A stretch of DNA of 64,000 nt from Agelas oroides. Its lineage: Eukaryota > Porifera > Demospongiae > Agelasida > Agelasidae. The stretch is taken from NCBI GenBank assembly GCA_949130485.1, contig OX422184.1:1714117-1778116 (forward strand), in the 5' to 3' direction. Within the stretch, counting starts at the first letter, position 1. Each line of letters begins with the position of its first letter. Shown piece after piece: positions 43,401 to 55,900 of this stretch. The notes beneath the pieces were generated by a model. The model worked only from the letters and a program-made list of their open reading frames with translations. It did no database searches and was not told the origin of the DNA. A program made the position numbers and the translations under genes.

Positions 43401-46400
43401 ACGTTTCAGTTTTCATCAGAGCCAAAGGAGCTCTTCAGAAGCTCTTCAGAAGTGCTTCAAAGGACTGGAAAGTTTGTTGTTGCTGGACTGCAGCGATGAG
43501 GTGAAAGGAAGAAGCAATCCTCACTGAACCCGTGTATTCTTAGTAGTGCATGGCTAGTATTTGCTATAAATAATAATGTTTCATAGTTTCTTCACTTGTG
43601 CCCTGATGACTGAAGCATTCAGTAAAAATGTCGGCAAAAACTGATTTTAGGTTGGGAACAGAGAACCTTCTTTCCATCCACATAAAAGGAGAGGTGGTTA
43701 AGGTTACGGGTACATGTTCATGAATAAAAGTAGTACCGTACTCACTCGACATTATGCCCCCCCTTCCATTTCGCACAAATTTGTTGCGGAGGTATATTTA
43801 TTTCCAATTTAAGCCCCCCCTTGACCATACATGGAAAATTTAATAATACACAATAAGAACGGAAGAACTCTGCGACTCCGACGAATGAGAGGGAGGTTAG
43901 AACTCACCGTACCAGTCTAGCTACCTACTGGCCAGTGATACACCGACAAATCGATTGGCTGCACAGCGGCAGGCTCATAGCTAGCTGGTGGTGGTGCGAA
44001 AACTGCATTGCGTTTTCTGACCGCACACACTCTATGCCTTCATTGATTCATGATCCTTTGCCCTGCAGAACTGAGCCACTACGAGCTTCATCGCAAGCTG
44101 CACGAGACAGTGATGGACAATTCTACCATTGCTGTTTCCCTCGCGCGCTCCACAGCGAGGAAAGGGGGCGTATGAACGAGACTAATTACCATTATTCAAT
44201 TATAAGCCCCCCCTACTTGTAGCTAAATCTAATCAGCAAAAAGGGGGGGGGTAATGTCGAGTGAGTACGGTATGTCACAAACTTGCCCGTATAATATTTC
44301 CTACAAAAAAGCTACCATATCTGTACAACAACCAGTCGCTACAGAAGGAATTCAGCTATAGTCCAGCATAACACTAGCTTCACTACAGTACACAGTCAAG
44401 TGATAGTAGGCGGCTGCTCGGTGGAGTACAAGTACAAACGTCCACGTCAGTTTGCTCGGGTTGTTGCACACAGAATGCCGTTTTATCTATTTGTACAACA
44501 TCGCTGCAGGGCCACACAAAGCGTTTTTGCCCCAAAAATTGCCATAGTTTGTTTGCAAAGTTACTGGGTACCCATTTTTCGAGTGTCCTGTAGCCTTTCA
44601 TCCACTGCCACTCTGTTCTATTCCGAGATATGAGCACAAACGCTTCGTGTGGCCCTGCAGTGAGTTGCTCTGGCTTTGTTTAAGCCATATATAGCACCTA
44701 GATCCTCCTACTGTCATAGTAAACTGACGTAAAAGTTTGTACTTGTACTCCACCAAGCAGTTGCCTATTGTCACTCGGCTGTGTACTGTAGCGAAATTAG
44801 CGTTATGCCAAACTATAGCCGAATGCCCAGCTCTGTAGCGACTGGTTGTTGTAAAAATCCGGTAGCTTTTTGATAGGAAATGTCATACAGGCAACTTTGT
44901 GACATACTAATTTTTTTATTCATGAACAGGTACCCGTAACCTTAAGATTCACTCACATGCATTGTAAGAATGGCTACTGTATAGTTACATTCTCTATCCC
45001 CTATACAGTACTATACACATGATTGAGATACCAACTTACTGCAGTCAACAGCCAATTCAATGGCTTGGCAAAGAGGGTCAACATCTTTTGGCTTGCTTCG
45101 CTTGTAGCATTCAACATAATCTTGAACTGCACGCTGAAAGACAGTTGTTGCATTCCTTGATTGCCCTACACTCTGTAGAGCCAAGCCTTGCATCTTGCAA
45201 GCTTCTGCGCGCCTGTAGTATCCCTATTCAAGGAATTATTACTATTAAGTATTACCAGTAATAGTTATATACGCCCGACACCAATGTGTAAAACGACCAC
45301 CCCCCAGGGAGGGATATAACTATTATATAACCTGTTACCTAGGCAACATCACTGTACAAGAGAGATATGGGCAACATTCTTAGATGTTGCCTGGGTAACG
45401 GGTTATATCATACATAAGTGAACCAGTACTTTAAGAACAGCAGATTTCTTAGTAATTGGTGGACCAATATTCACAAACATAAATGAATATGGAATTCAGG
45501 CCATTTAGGTGTTACTATATAGGGAGTAAGTATCCTTGCCTTACACAAACTTGATGTCGCAAGTTATGTGTATACACTATAATATAACCGTATACGTTAC
45601 AATGGTAGCCCTGAATATGGATAGTTCACACGCACTCAGTGGGGACAGTTAAAGCACACACTACATGAACTAGAAGTGATGGCTATTTTAGCTACATGGT
45701 CAGAAGTGCTGGAAACCACCAGGGTGCTTTGACATGAAACTTTTTTGCAACCCTATTGCTGCATGAAGTAGCCATCATTTTTATAACTGTAATCATTACT
45801 TTTCCTAGATGGGAATGTAATTATATCCAGAACAGAATACATGGATATCCAATACATGCATGGGCATTAGAACATGTACTCAGTTATATAATAAAGGCCT
45901 TCAGCTCATGAGCTGACAAACTGCTCAAGATGCCTTAACTTTGAGTATGCACAACACTTTCGGATTCAATTTCATGAGCTGTACCTTGACAAACTCTGGA
46001 TCAAGTGCTATGCACTGCTCAGCATGATCTCCAGCTGCCTCGAAATCATTCAACTTCAGGTACACTGCAGCTGCATTGCTGTGTAATTTTACCGCATTGT
46101 CTTCAAACCCGTGGGCTTCACAAATTGACAAAGCAGATTCATACTTCATGATAGCCACTGAATATCTGCCTTCCTTGAACAGAGTATTGCCTTCCTCTCT
46201 GAGAGCATGAATCAGTTTTAGTGCTTCCTGTAAAGTTGGTATCGGAACTATAAACATGTCACAAATTTAATTAAGTCACTCAAAACAATTTTAAACCTGT
46301 CCATGTTATTGGGTGAATTCATTAGTGTAGCCCAACATGGAACTAGTACCAGATCTCAATTCAAAAACAGGACTTCGAATCCCAAGGAAGAACAAGAAAT

Positions 46401-47879
46401 AGCTTGATTGATCTTATATTTTTAACAAGGTCCCAATTCATTGATTTTTAGTTTCTCATCAGGTGCTTTCCCTGCACACAATGCAGGCGGGTGGGTATTA
46501 CCATTATGCATTTAGCAATAGCCAGCAGATATTTCTCACGGAAGAACCCAACAAACATGATTCCAGGAGGATCAGTACTCATCATACGCCATTGCAGAAG
46601 GGTTCTTTTGAATGCTATGCAGTACAAAAACATGTTCGTTAGTGTTATGTTCATTGCTACGCTTATCCAGTTCGTTACTACGTCGTTAGCATACGAAAAT
46701 AAAAATAACGGTGATTAATTCGATCACAGAAAATCCATGCGGCTGATGAGAAACTAATAATCAACGAATTGGAGCCCAAGTGCACAGTTGGTGGGTGGAG
46801 TTTCAGTGATAATCAACCAATTGCCAATTGTATTTCTGGTTTATAAAAAGCTACAAACATGAATGGAATAAGGATTGGCCGAATGGAAGTATCTAGGCCT
46901 TGTCTCGTTCCCAGGCTCTCCCGTACTGGAACGTAAATATGCAGGAGAGCCTGGTATCTTTTCTCACGTGAGCATGATGTTATCGGAAAGGGCCAGAATT
47001 CTCTGAACTGAAAGGCAACGTTTTACACGCTGTTCATCCAGCTATACATCATGTCGGATGTTTGCCCCTCGCTAGCTATATGTGTGAAGTAAGTTACCCA
47101 CTACCTCTCTTTCTGTGCTCTGAGTCTTTGGGTATGCCCACACACAGTTAAGGTCTCTCTACCCCCTCTCTACCCTTGATCCTGCTCATGTGAGAAAAAT
47201 ACCAGGCTCTCCCTGCCTGCACAACTTCCGGAGCGGGGGAGCCTAGGAACGAGGCTATCTAGGCCTAAAACATACCTCAGCTGCGTAGAGGAGCAATTGC
47301 AGTTGATTATTAGCGGGTACTATGATGACTATAAATTGCTAGTTCAGTACTAACAATTGGCTACAGGATAAGTCCTGGTCTATAGACTAAGGAGTTGGGC
47401 AACAAGAGTTGCTAGCATACAAGACAACGAATATATTTCACAATCACCATCACTAGCTACTTTTGATATCAACATATGGTATAGCTTGCGCTAGCTACAG
47501 GTATATGGAAAACATCATGATGTTATATCTATTCTGAAGTCGTTGTGAGAGGTGAAACTTATAAATGAAGTCTCCATTTTTTCCCCTAAGAGCAGTACTT
47601 AGAAGCTGTTTCACAGTAAACTTTGGGAATGGTTTACATACAACCACCAAAGTAATCCTAATTATTCGAAAAATTAATAATTTTGACTGCCGATAAAATA
47701 ATGTACACATTCCAGGAAATGGTGGGTACTGGGTATGTACACAAACTTCTACTAGCACTGTAGCTTACATTTGGGTCTTGGGGTATACGTAGCGGTCGCT
47801 GCTGTTGAAAGTAAGGGTACCATGGAGGAACAACAGGAAAGCCACCAGGACCAAAGAGACCATATCCATCGTATGCCAT
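34455..47879 (-). CDS. TRANK1: TRANK1-like TPR, ankyrin and UvrD-type helicase protein
   Basis: Seven exons on the minus strand: 47879-47769, 46227-45985, 45223-45040, 43165-42263, 42100-38961, 38842-38219 and 38135-34455. They give 2961 residues, close to the length I recall for vertebrate TRANK1 (about 2900). Residues 38-180 are TPR units (LREEGNTLFKEGRYSVAIMK; LYLKLNDF-like second helix; GYYRRAEACKMQG). About 180-560 are ankyrin-type repeats (SNGTTTPLDAVLSLKRYA; RGQTPFHIAMRAKRN). The helicase part has Walker A GRSGTGKTT (about 967), motif II NFYVDEVQDF (about 1332), motif III LTGDTAQSI (about 1360), INFRSHSG, motif V FEAKGLEFDDVLLYNF (about 1510) and motif VI YTAITRAK (about 1578). It is thus an intact superfamily 1 ATPase by motif. 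The C-terminal 1200 residues are helical, with a Gln/Pro/Ser-rich stretch, a C..C near 35105 (FCRFCGVPLRQ) and a lysine-rich end. Cellular role is poorly known even in vertebrates. The basic tail suggests nucleic-acid contact (inference). Confidence 0.88.
43697..44946. repeat. Large foldback element in TRANK1 intron 3, with an insertion
   Basis: Arms: GTTAAGGTTACGGGTACATG...TTCATGAATAAAA at 43697-43733, continued at 44274 by GTCACAAACTTGCCCGTAT, pair with the inverse run ending 44946 (GGCAACTTTGTGAC, TTATTCATGAACAGGTACCC, GTAACCTTAA). Inner blocks such as GAGTACAAGTACAAAC / GTTTGTACTTGTACTC also pair. A 539-bp element interrupts the left arm. Confidence 0.85.
43734..44272. repeat. TA-flanked DNA element inserted in the foldback arm
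   Basis: Inverted ends TACCGTACTCACTCGACATTATGCCCC and its inverse ending GTCGAGTGAGTACGGTA, bordered by TA on both sides. The partner arm at about 44900-44925 reads across the empty site (TAGTATGTCACAAAG when inverted), showing that TA was duplicated on insertion. This fits a non-autonomous Tc1/mariner-like element. No transposase inside. Confidence 0.88.
45325..45412. repeat. Small foldback element in TRANK1 intron 2
   Basis: TATAACCTGTTACCTAGGCA pairs with TGCCTGGGTAACGGGTTATA. Confidence 0.8.
46429..46777. repeat. Foldback element, CCCCAATTCGTT family
   Basis: A full-length copy in TRANK1 intron 1 with ends GGTCCCAATTCATTGATTTT and AATAATCAACGAATTGGAGC. Short open frames inside recur in other copies through shared sequence and are not supported as genes. 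Confidence 0.85.
46895..46951. repeat. TAGCCTCG-family foldback element
   Basis: CTCGTTCCCAGGCTCTCC pairs with GGAGAGCCTGG; the right tip is truncated. It lies in TRANK1 intron 1. A further partial copy is near 47202-47258. Confidence 0.6.
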
Positions 47880-48396
47880 AGTTTGACTACATGTAGTTCA
47901 GACTACCAGCTGATGACCTGTAAAATTTCAAAAGAGGTTTTCATTGACATTACAGTCGGGTAATAGTGTACCTATTAATTATCACACTCAAACTACAGGC
48001 TATTAATTGGCTACATGTACCTTTAACGACCATCAGCTCAGGCAGCTGAGCCCGGTGTCAGACCACCGACCACGCTCAACCGGTAAAGACAGCTGCCACG
48101 TTAGAACTGTATAGCAATACTGCACCAGCAATCACACAGACTAGACTAGATAAATAATCCGTCCTGGCCTATAGCTAACGCCGCCGGTTGCTATATATAA
48201 CACCGCTGGAGACACGGGTTCACCATAATTTATGTTTACGGCGCGGTGAAAGGTTAATTATTCCTGACCCCGCCCCAATTACCAATAATGGCGCGCGCCG
48301 CACCAACCAATTTTTGCATCATCATTGATCGTGTACAGTGCAGTGCATGTTACTGCGAGGATCAGTCTTAGCCTTTGTGTTCATTTTTTTAATGTT
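47880..48396. promoter_or_regulatory. TRANK1 upstream region
   Basis: The 520 bp between the TRANK1 start codon and the BDP1 poly(A) signal should hold the TRANK1 promoter. It is locally CpG-rich (GGCGCGCGCCGC near 48292). No TATA box is obvious. Confidence 0.4.
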
Positions 48397-48402
48397 TTTA
48401 TT
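48397..48402 (-). terminator. Probable poly(A) signal of the BDP1 gene
   Basis: AATAAA on the minus strand, about 72 bp past the proposed BDP1 stop codon. Confidence 0.55.
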
Positions 48403-48473
48403 TTTCAACAATCATACAAACGTGCCAGTTTGGTATATTTATACAACATAACTGATAATATGAGGCAACACTG

Positions 48474-51400
48474 CTATTGTTGTAGCTTCTGCAGTGACAG
48501 CTGATTCTCTGTGGAAAAAAAAGGGTAGAAAAGTCAGCATTACAATCATTGGGGGGTATTAAGGCTTGTAAGTAATGTCCTATATGGAACGGCATCAAGG
48601 TAGCTACCATTTCATGTGGGCACTACAGGCCATTGCAGGAAAAGCTCATTCATACTTGGGCCCCAATTTGTTGATTATTAGTTTCTCATCAGCCGCCCGC
48701 ATGGATTTTCTGCAGTAGAATTTATCTTTCTTCACAAACCAGATAAGTGTAGTGATGAACGTAACGCTAACAAATGCGTCTCTCCACTGCACAGCATCCA
48801 GAAGAACTCTTCTACAATGGCGTATAACGAGCGTTGATCCTCCTACAAACGCGTCTCTTGTGTATGTTGGGTTCTTTCGTGAGAAATATCTGCTGGCTAT
48901 GAATGAATACATAATGGTAATACCCGCCTGTCTGTATTGTGTGCAGTGGAAGTACCTGATGAGAAGCTAAAAATCAACGAATTGGGGCCTTGGGCTTTTG
49001 AGCACAACATGGTCACATTCCATTGGTGAGAAAGACCAATGTTAGTATCATGAATAAGGATGCCAACAAAATGTCCAGTTGCTTCATGCGACTAAATCGC
49101 GTAGGGGACACGCACACTGACCTCAATCCTGACTTATTTTGACATCGTCCCTGGCTGTACAATCAGAACCAAAAGCCAAAACAAGCGTGTTTATTCGCAT
49201 TTGTGGACGTTGGAAACATTACCTCATCGCATTTGTGTCTCCCACAGTGTTTGTGCTCAAACGCATTTCTGCTGTACAAACAATAGATTAATAGTTTGAT
49301 TTTCACGTGTACGAACCAATTGGGATATGTAAAATACCGTTTTTTTCCCGGAAAAGGGGGGTGTACGAATTAATAGGGTGTACAAATTATTAGAAGTTCA
49401 ATGGTAAATCCAGCAGCAACGGTGGACAAAATTTTGTGAGTGAGGTAGACAAGAATCTGAGGTTACTTGTGTTGACTATTGAAGGGGATGGATCTGGAGG
49501 GACAATTTGGACTTAAGTGAGTGTCCAACTTATACACAATGTACACCCCATGTAGTTAGTCTCGTTCCCAGGCCACTCCAAGATTTTATCTCGTAGCTGT
49601 GGAGAAAAAGCGGAAACTACGAGATAAAATCTGGGAGTGGCCTGGGAACGAGGCTACCATATAGTATCTGCTACTGAGGGAGGGGGGTGCGTTAAGTGGG
49701 CTACCACTGCAAACCTACCAAACGTTCATGCGCTCCTTCGCAACAAGAACATATCTAGTAAATGGTGCTAAATGCTATACACAGGACTATAAGTTGCACT
49801 TAAAGTGAACTTACTGAGAGCTTGGGTAATGAGGTGAGGGTTACTTTTTTCCTCCTTTTTGAATTTGTTCTGTAGGAAAACGGAAAAAAAATTCAAGTTC
49901 CAATGTTAACAAAGAGATCTCAGATAGCAAACCAAGTAATTGTGATTAGGGTTTTTTTAAGCACTAAACCACCTGCTCAGCGGTATTCGGACTTCAGAGG
50001 CCTATGAAAATATATCCCTGTAAAGTTCCTCCACAGCAGGTGGTATATCACTGTTACACATGACTGTATAACTCCTTGCTGTGGTTTTGCCTAATAACTG
50101 ACTTCTATCCATTTTACTTTACGTATAGGAGCAGAGACTTGCAGATGTTCGAGCATGTGTGTAGCTACATGTAAATCACCTTGAGTTCTTTTCTGGATCT
50201 TCTTGGGATCAGCAGGGTCATCATGGTGAAGTCAGTCCCAACCTGGCTCAGGGCTCTGAAAAACTTAGACGTCTCTGCAGCAAGTACAGTAGGAGGTTGG
50301 AAGCTCATATACATGTACAAGTCATATACATGTACTACGCATTACTGTAAAATTTCACCAGATTTAATTTGCCAATCAGTCCCTGCCGAAACCCTGCCTG
50401 CCAACTTATGGTACTCAAACCAAATGTACCGTCTCTGCATGCAGGTCATATACATGTAGTATGCATTACTGGTTAAAATTTCATCAGATTCAATTTTGTC
50501 AACCATTCTTCCCACCGACTTATGGTGCTCGGACCTAATGCATCTTCAGGAGGATTTCCCTTACTCTTGGACATGTTTTACTGAGAGGTCTTACCTACAT
50601 GCTGGTCTTTATCTGGTGTCTGTCTACAGTTCACTTGTTGCTAAAGATGAATCCTTCCCAAAATGTAACCATTATGTTCAGAAGACAACAGTTGCACACA
50701 TGCATAATAAAGTTTTGGGAGTGTCACATAAAATGACAAGCGAAAATTACCCCAGGTGAAAATTTACTGCTACACAGGAGGAACCACTAACCCATTGGAT
50801 AATACCCACCCGTAAATATTGGTAGTCCTATCTTCATACATACAGTGGAACCTCTCTTAAAGGACACCTCTGAAATAAGGACACCTCATTAATCAGGACA
50901 ATTATTTTGGTCCCAAGGGTGTCCATATTAAAGAGGTTCCACTGCAGTTGCCAGAGTTGCATGTAAGTGGTTCTACATATGGAATTGCTGACTTTATGCA
51001 TTTCTGAGTTTTATACTTTGTCCCTCCTCCTGCAGTTTTGTGTCACCTTCCAAGACTAGAGGAAGGCCTAAACTACTGCACATGCTATAGTGCAAACATT
51101 TCCCCCCTCAGATTTACAGCAGATACGTTGAGAAGTCGCTCTAGAAAGGTATTTGCAGACACCATATCCTGCCAACCCTGTAATGACAAGTATTTGCAAG
51201 CTTTATAGGTTCACATTGCACGAATGTGTCCAATTACAGACCACTTTGAGCAATTAGTAGGCACATAACTGTTGATTGCAATTTTCAGGCAGTACAAGTC
51301 TCAGACCCAGACCCTCCCCTCCAATCTGGGTTTGAGACTAAGACAATATTTGTAGTAGGGGTTAAAGGTGAATATCTCAATATGTTTTTGTCTGTTTGGT

Positions 51401-52931
51401 TTAGTCAGGATGACAAGGAGATTCCTAGTTTTGGAACCAGACCCTCGTGTGCTCTGGTTCCGAGACTAGGAGATCACAATAGCACAACCAGGGTTTCATA
51501 CAGAGTCCCCCCTCCCCCAGAAATTAGCTACAATAGAGTATACAACACAGTAACGAAGTACAGCGTAACTATAGGCTTAATGTATCTAACGATTCTTGTC
51601 CTTAAAAATGTCCAGAATTTCATTGAAATCTACAAAATTCTAGCGGGTACACCACTGTGCACATGCACGCTTTCACACATCTACAAATGCGTATGAAACC
51701 CTGACAACTAATTGGCTAGTAGTGGTAATAAGAAATTCCCCAGCACCGGTAGCTTACTGTTCCCTCTGAAGTATCTGAAGGTAAATCTTTGAGGAAAGGG
51801 GTACACCCAGAAGAAGAAACAAACTAGTGGATCTGAGACCATTTGGTCCACAGTCCAGCACTTTAGCAACTCTCCACTAGCCTCATTCCCAAGGTCATTT
51901 CCGGCTTTTTGGTTGCATAATGTAAAATGCTTCCATCCATCTTTTTCATAGTACCGTATAGCGGGAAATTTTCGCTGGTGCAAATTTTCGTGGAAAAGCG
52001 TCCAGACTCTTCAGAAGAAATTTTCGCGGTTTATATTTTCGCGGAACGTGGGATGATCTGACCACACCTCTACCAGTTGATGCGACATCTTCGGAGCGTC
52101 TCTTATGGTTTCGTTGGTATTTTGTACAGTAGGAGGCTGATTCTTCTTTACAGCAACCATTTAGAGGGCAGACAGACTGTAGAGAACCATCTCGTTCACA
52201 TGGGTACTCGACGTACGCACGTAATGACGTCATCAATTTCCATCTTAGTTCATTTTTTCGCAGTTTTTATTTTCGCGGAAGCAGGTCTGTCCGCGAAAAT
52301 CGTGAAAATTTGAACCCAGCGAAAATTTGCCACTATACGGTATATCATACAACCAAAGAGCTAGGAAAAAAAGAGTGCTTGTGTATGTACAGCAATCAAT
52401 GAACCACATCTCCCTGACAAAAAAGCAGGCCTAGATGTTATGCAAAGTCACCCACTGCGCAGGACGCATTTCGGCCAATACCAGGCCTCATAAAAGTTGA
52501 CAGTAATTCTTGCCAACCTTGTAATGGTAAGTATTTACAAGCTGTCGCTACCAGCCTCATTCCCAGACTCCTTCCTAGATTTTCAGTTGAAGCTCCTCCC
52601 ACCTTTTTGGTTGAATGAATTACATTATGAAGCCTGGGAATGAGGCTACTAGAATGTCTGTGTGTGTACATACAAGTCTTTTCACGGTTAGTACACTTAA
52701 TCATTTCGTATTACATCATACATGTATGTACCTTCTCTTGTCCATCTTGAGACTCGAATGCTCTTTCGGAAAGAGGCAGAAGTAGTGTGGCTGGATGATT
52801 CAAACACCAGCTCACTATATATGTACAAGAAATAAATATTGGTTCATACCTGAGTGGCAAAAATCATCTTGCAAGCTACCAACTCTTACCTCGATTCTTC
52901 TGTCAGAGTTTTCTTAGTAGTTTCTACTACC

Positions 52932-52991
<60 letters not shown>

Positions 52992-55900
52992 TGTGTGTGT
53001 GTGTGGTGGTGGTGTGTGTGTGTGTGTGTGTGTGTGTGTGCATGCGCACGTGCACTACACTCAGTTTCTTACTGTACACATTCAATGGGCCACACCTCCT
53101 TGTGAACAGGAAGGCCTAGATGTAACCTAAGCCCCACACTACGTTATATAGTCCTGGTCCCAGACCCAAACCAACCCCAGGGTGGACCACTTTCAGTACG
53201 TGCGACACATACATGCATCGAATGAAGTGTGGGAACAAAAATACCCCTGCACAGGTAATGTACACATGAACCAAACCCCCCCCCCCCCCCCCCTCCCAAG
53301 AAGCTTAGATGCTATACAGAGCCATTGTACAGGATGAATTTTGGTCAATACACACTTAGTGCACTAATAGATTTTCAGATTTTCACAGATGCAAACTATC
53401 CCATATTCCATTAACATGTACTCATTCCCGAGGATAGCATGGGAATGAGATATAACTATAATCAAGAGTGCATAAGAATGGGCAGCTTCAGTAAGAGCGG
53501 GTAACTCCAATAGAAGCCCATAGTCCGGTCAAAATTATTGAACAATACATGTACTAAAATAGAATATGGCCACATGCTTAGCAATAATGCCTTATATTTA
53601 CACACAGCTGCAGTATGTGTTACTATTTTTAGTACTGGTGGTAAATTCCGACTGGTTTCGAATTTTACGGAGTTAAACGCTCTTACTCCAGACGCCCGTT
53701 CTTATGCGCTCTTGCTATAATATATTCCAACCATCTCACCTCTCCTCATCTAATATAATACTGCCATCCTTGCCAATCTTGAGCTGTGGAACAATTCTTC
53801 CTTCCTCCTCCTCCTCCTCGTCTCCCTCTCCTTCCTCTCTCTCCTCTACTCTATTTTCTTGCTGACGAGAAAGAGGGTTCGGTATCTGCGTAGACATCCT
53901 GCAAGAAAACAAGTTTCAATCACCATGCACTACAGAAATGATTATAGTTGATGTTTCAGGAGTAACATACTAATCTGTCTAGCATCATTCCCTTCCCCAG
54001 TTCCAGTTTTCGATCGCTTGTATTGTGCAAAATACTGCAAGCAATCAAAAAATTAGAGCCGGAGAAGGCCTGGGAACAAGGCTAAGTTTGTTTTTGTTTC
54101 TGCATGTGTACTACTTGCTGTAGTTCTCTTACTGGAAACATGGTTGCCAGGAGCAACACTGGCTGATGGTTGTATTTCCCTTTCTTTGAGGCATTTTCGC
54201 AGGTATAATAAAGTCACTTACCTTTCTCCCTTGTCTTGCTGTTCACCGTCTCCTCTTCCCTCCTCTCTTGCCAGCTGCTTTCGCCTCTTGTCCTCCACTG
54301 TGGAGCTACACAGTACACAACATGAAATGCACAGTAAAAAGATACTATAGTCTCATGCACCATTCTCCATTGTCCAAAGTTCTACTGGAGGATATGGTGA
54401 AAAAAAGCTCATTACAACAAGCAGAGACTCAGCAGTACTGAAGACAAGCTAACGACTGTAAGTCACCACATAGCCTCGTTCCCAGCCTTCCCTGTTTTTG
54501 TTCTTCGGTTTGCGTTCAGTACAATACACGGAAGCGGAAGCCGCTCTACCACTTCCCCTCTCTTCCACTTCCGTGTATTATACTGAACACAAACCGAAGA
54601 ACAAAAAACGGGGGAGGCCTGGGAACAAGGCTAGTCACCACCTAGAAGTGTATTTGCCACGGATATGTAAGCAAGGTCTGATTTCTTGAACACATACATC
54701 ATGGTATTTATTGCACGTTCAGATGTAGTGTGTGACTTGTAGTACCGGTTCCTACCTAAAAGGGCTTCCCATAAGTTCATGTGAGCTACATGTAGACGTA
54801 TGGTAAATGTTTGCAAGAGCGCATGATGACGTCATTTTTATTGCGGAGGGAGGACGAAGAGCGTGTAATTTCCTATTCGGCCGTACTATGAATAGCACAT
54901 CCAGTCCAGTTATAGCTTGTGTGGGGTGAAAGCGTGAGTAAAAGTAGCTGCAAAACAGTCGAGTTGGGAGCTTATGGGTCGGATAAGGATCACGCGTTAC
55001 CCAAAGAGAACCTCAAGAGTTGGACCGATAGGCAGTTTGTGGCAGTTACACGCTCTTCCTCCTCCCTCCGCAACAAAAATGATGTCATCATGCACTCTTG
55101 TGTGTGGTATACCATATAAGTAAATTTTCACATGTACCTCATCGGGTTAGCGGAGGGATTGTAGTAGATGAGGTCCTGCATGGTCATGGTGGCTCGGTCT
55201 GGTGCCTCACGAACCTTCCGGTTAGCTCGCCCAGAACTGGTGCGCGGTCTCTTGGGTTGTGAAGAGGAGGGGGAGGGACTGGGAGAGGGAGAGGGGGAGG
55301 AGGGGACGGTAGGATCGTCACCATCATTTGGAGCACTGACAGAGGAATGTTTCCGCTAGGAGAAGAAGGAAAGAACAAGCATCATCTTTAGTTGGCTTCT
55401 AAAAAGAGTTATAAATTTTGAGTATGTTGCCGTCTGCATTGCACAGTATGTACGCCTCACAAACAAGAAATGAGTGGTATAGCTATTTACTACATGTACA
55501 TAGTATGAATATACTACACAAAAGCTTCAATTTTTTCTATCACTTGCAGTCAATTTTCCTGTGAATTTTCTGAACAAAATAAGAGCATTTTTAGATGATT
55601 GACTCTGCCTTGTATTGATACGTCATTCTAAGCAGATTCTCCTGTTCTGGTTAGCACTGCTAAACATTTTGGCATTAGACGTTTTGGGTTTGGGATTAGA
55701 CATTCTGGGATGTTTCCATAGAGGGTGTGCATGTGAAATCATCGGCAGGCGATTTCTGCATATTTCCGCATACTTCATAGGCAATGAATAGGGAAATTGT
55801 ATGACGAGGCCTATTCTACGAGCTTACTTTGAGGTACGGAACATTTAGCTTCAACTTTATAGTATGCAAAGAGCTAGCAATGACAGTTAACATACCTGTA

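Noticed and set aside
46429-48989. Related small open frames in two places (a possible gene family)
   Set aside because: Both lie inside copies of the same foldback element with inverted ends; shared sequence explains them.
51946-52236. Open frame of 96 residues on the minus strand
   Set aside because: It lies inside the TA-flanked element at 51952-52342 and has no recognisable domain.
52854-53130. Open frames of alternating Cys and Val
   Set aside because: Translation of a GT microsatellite.
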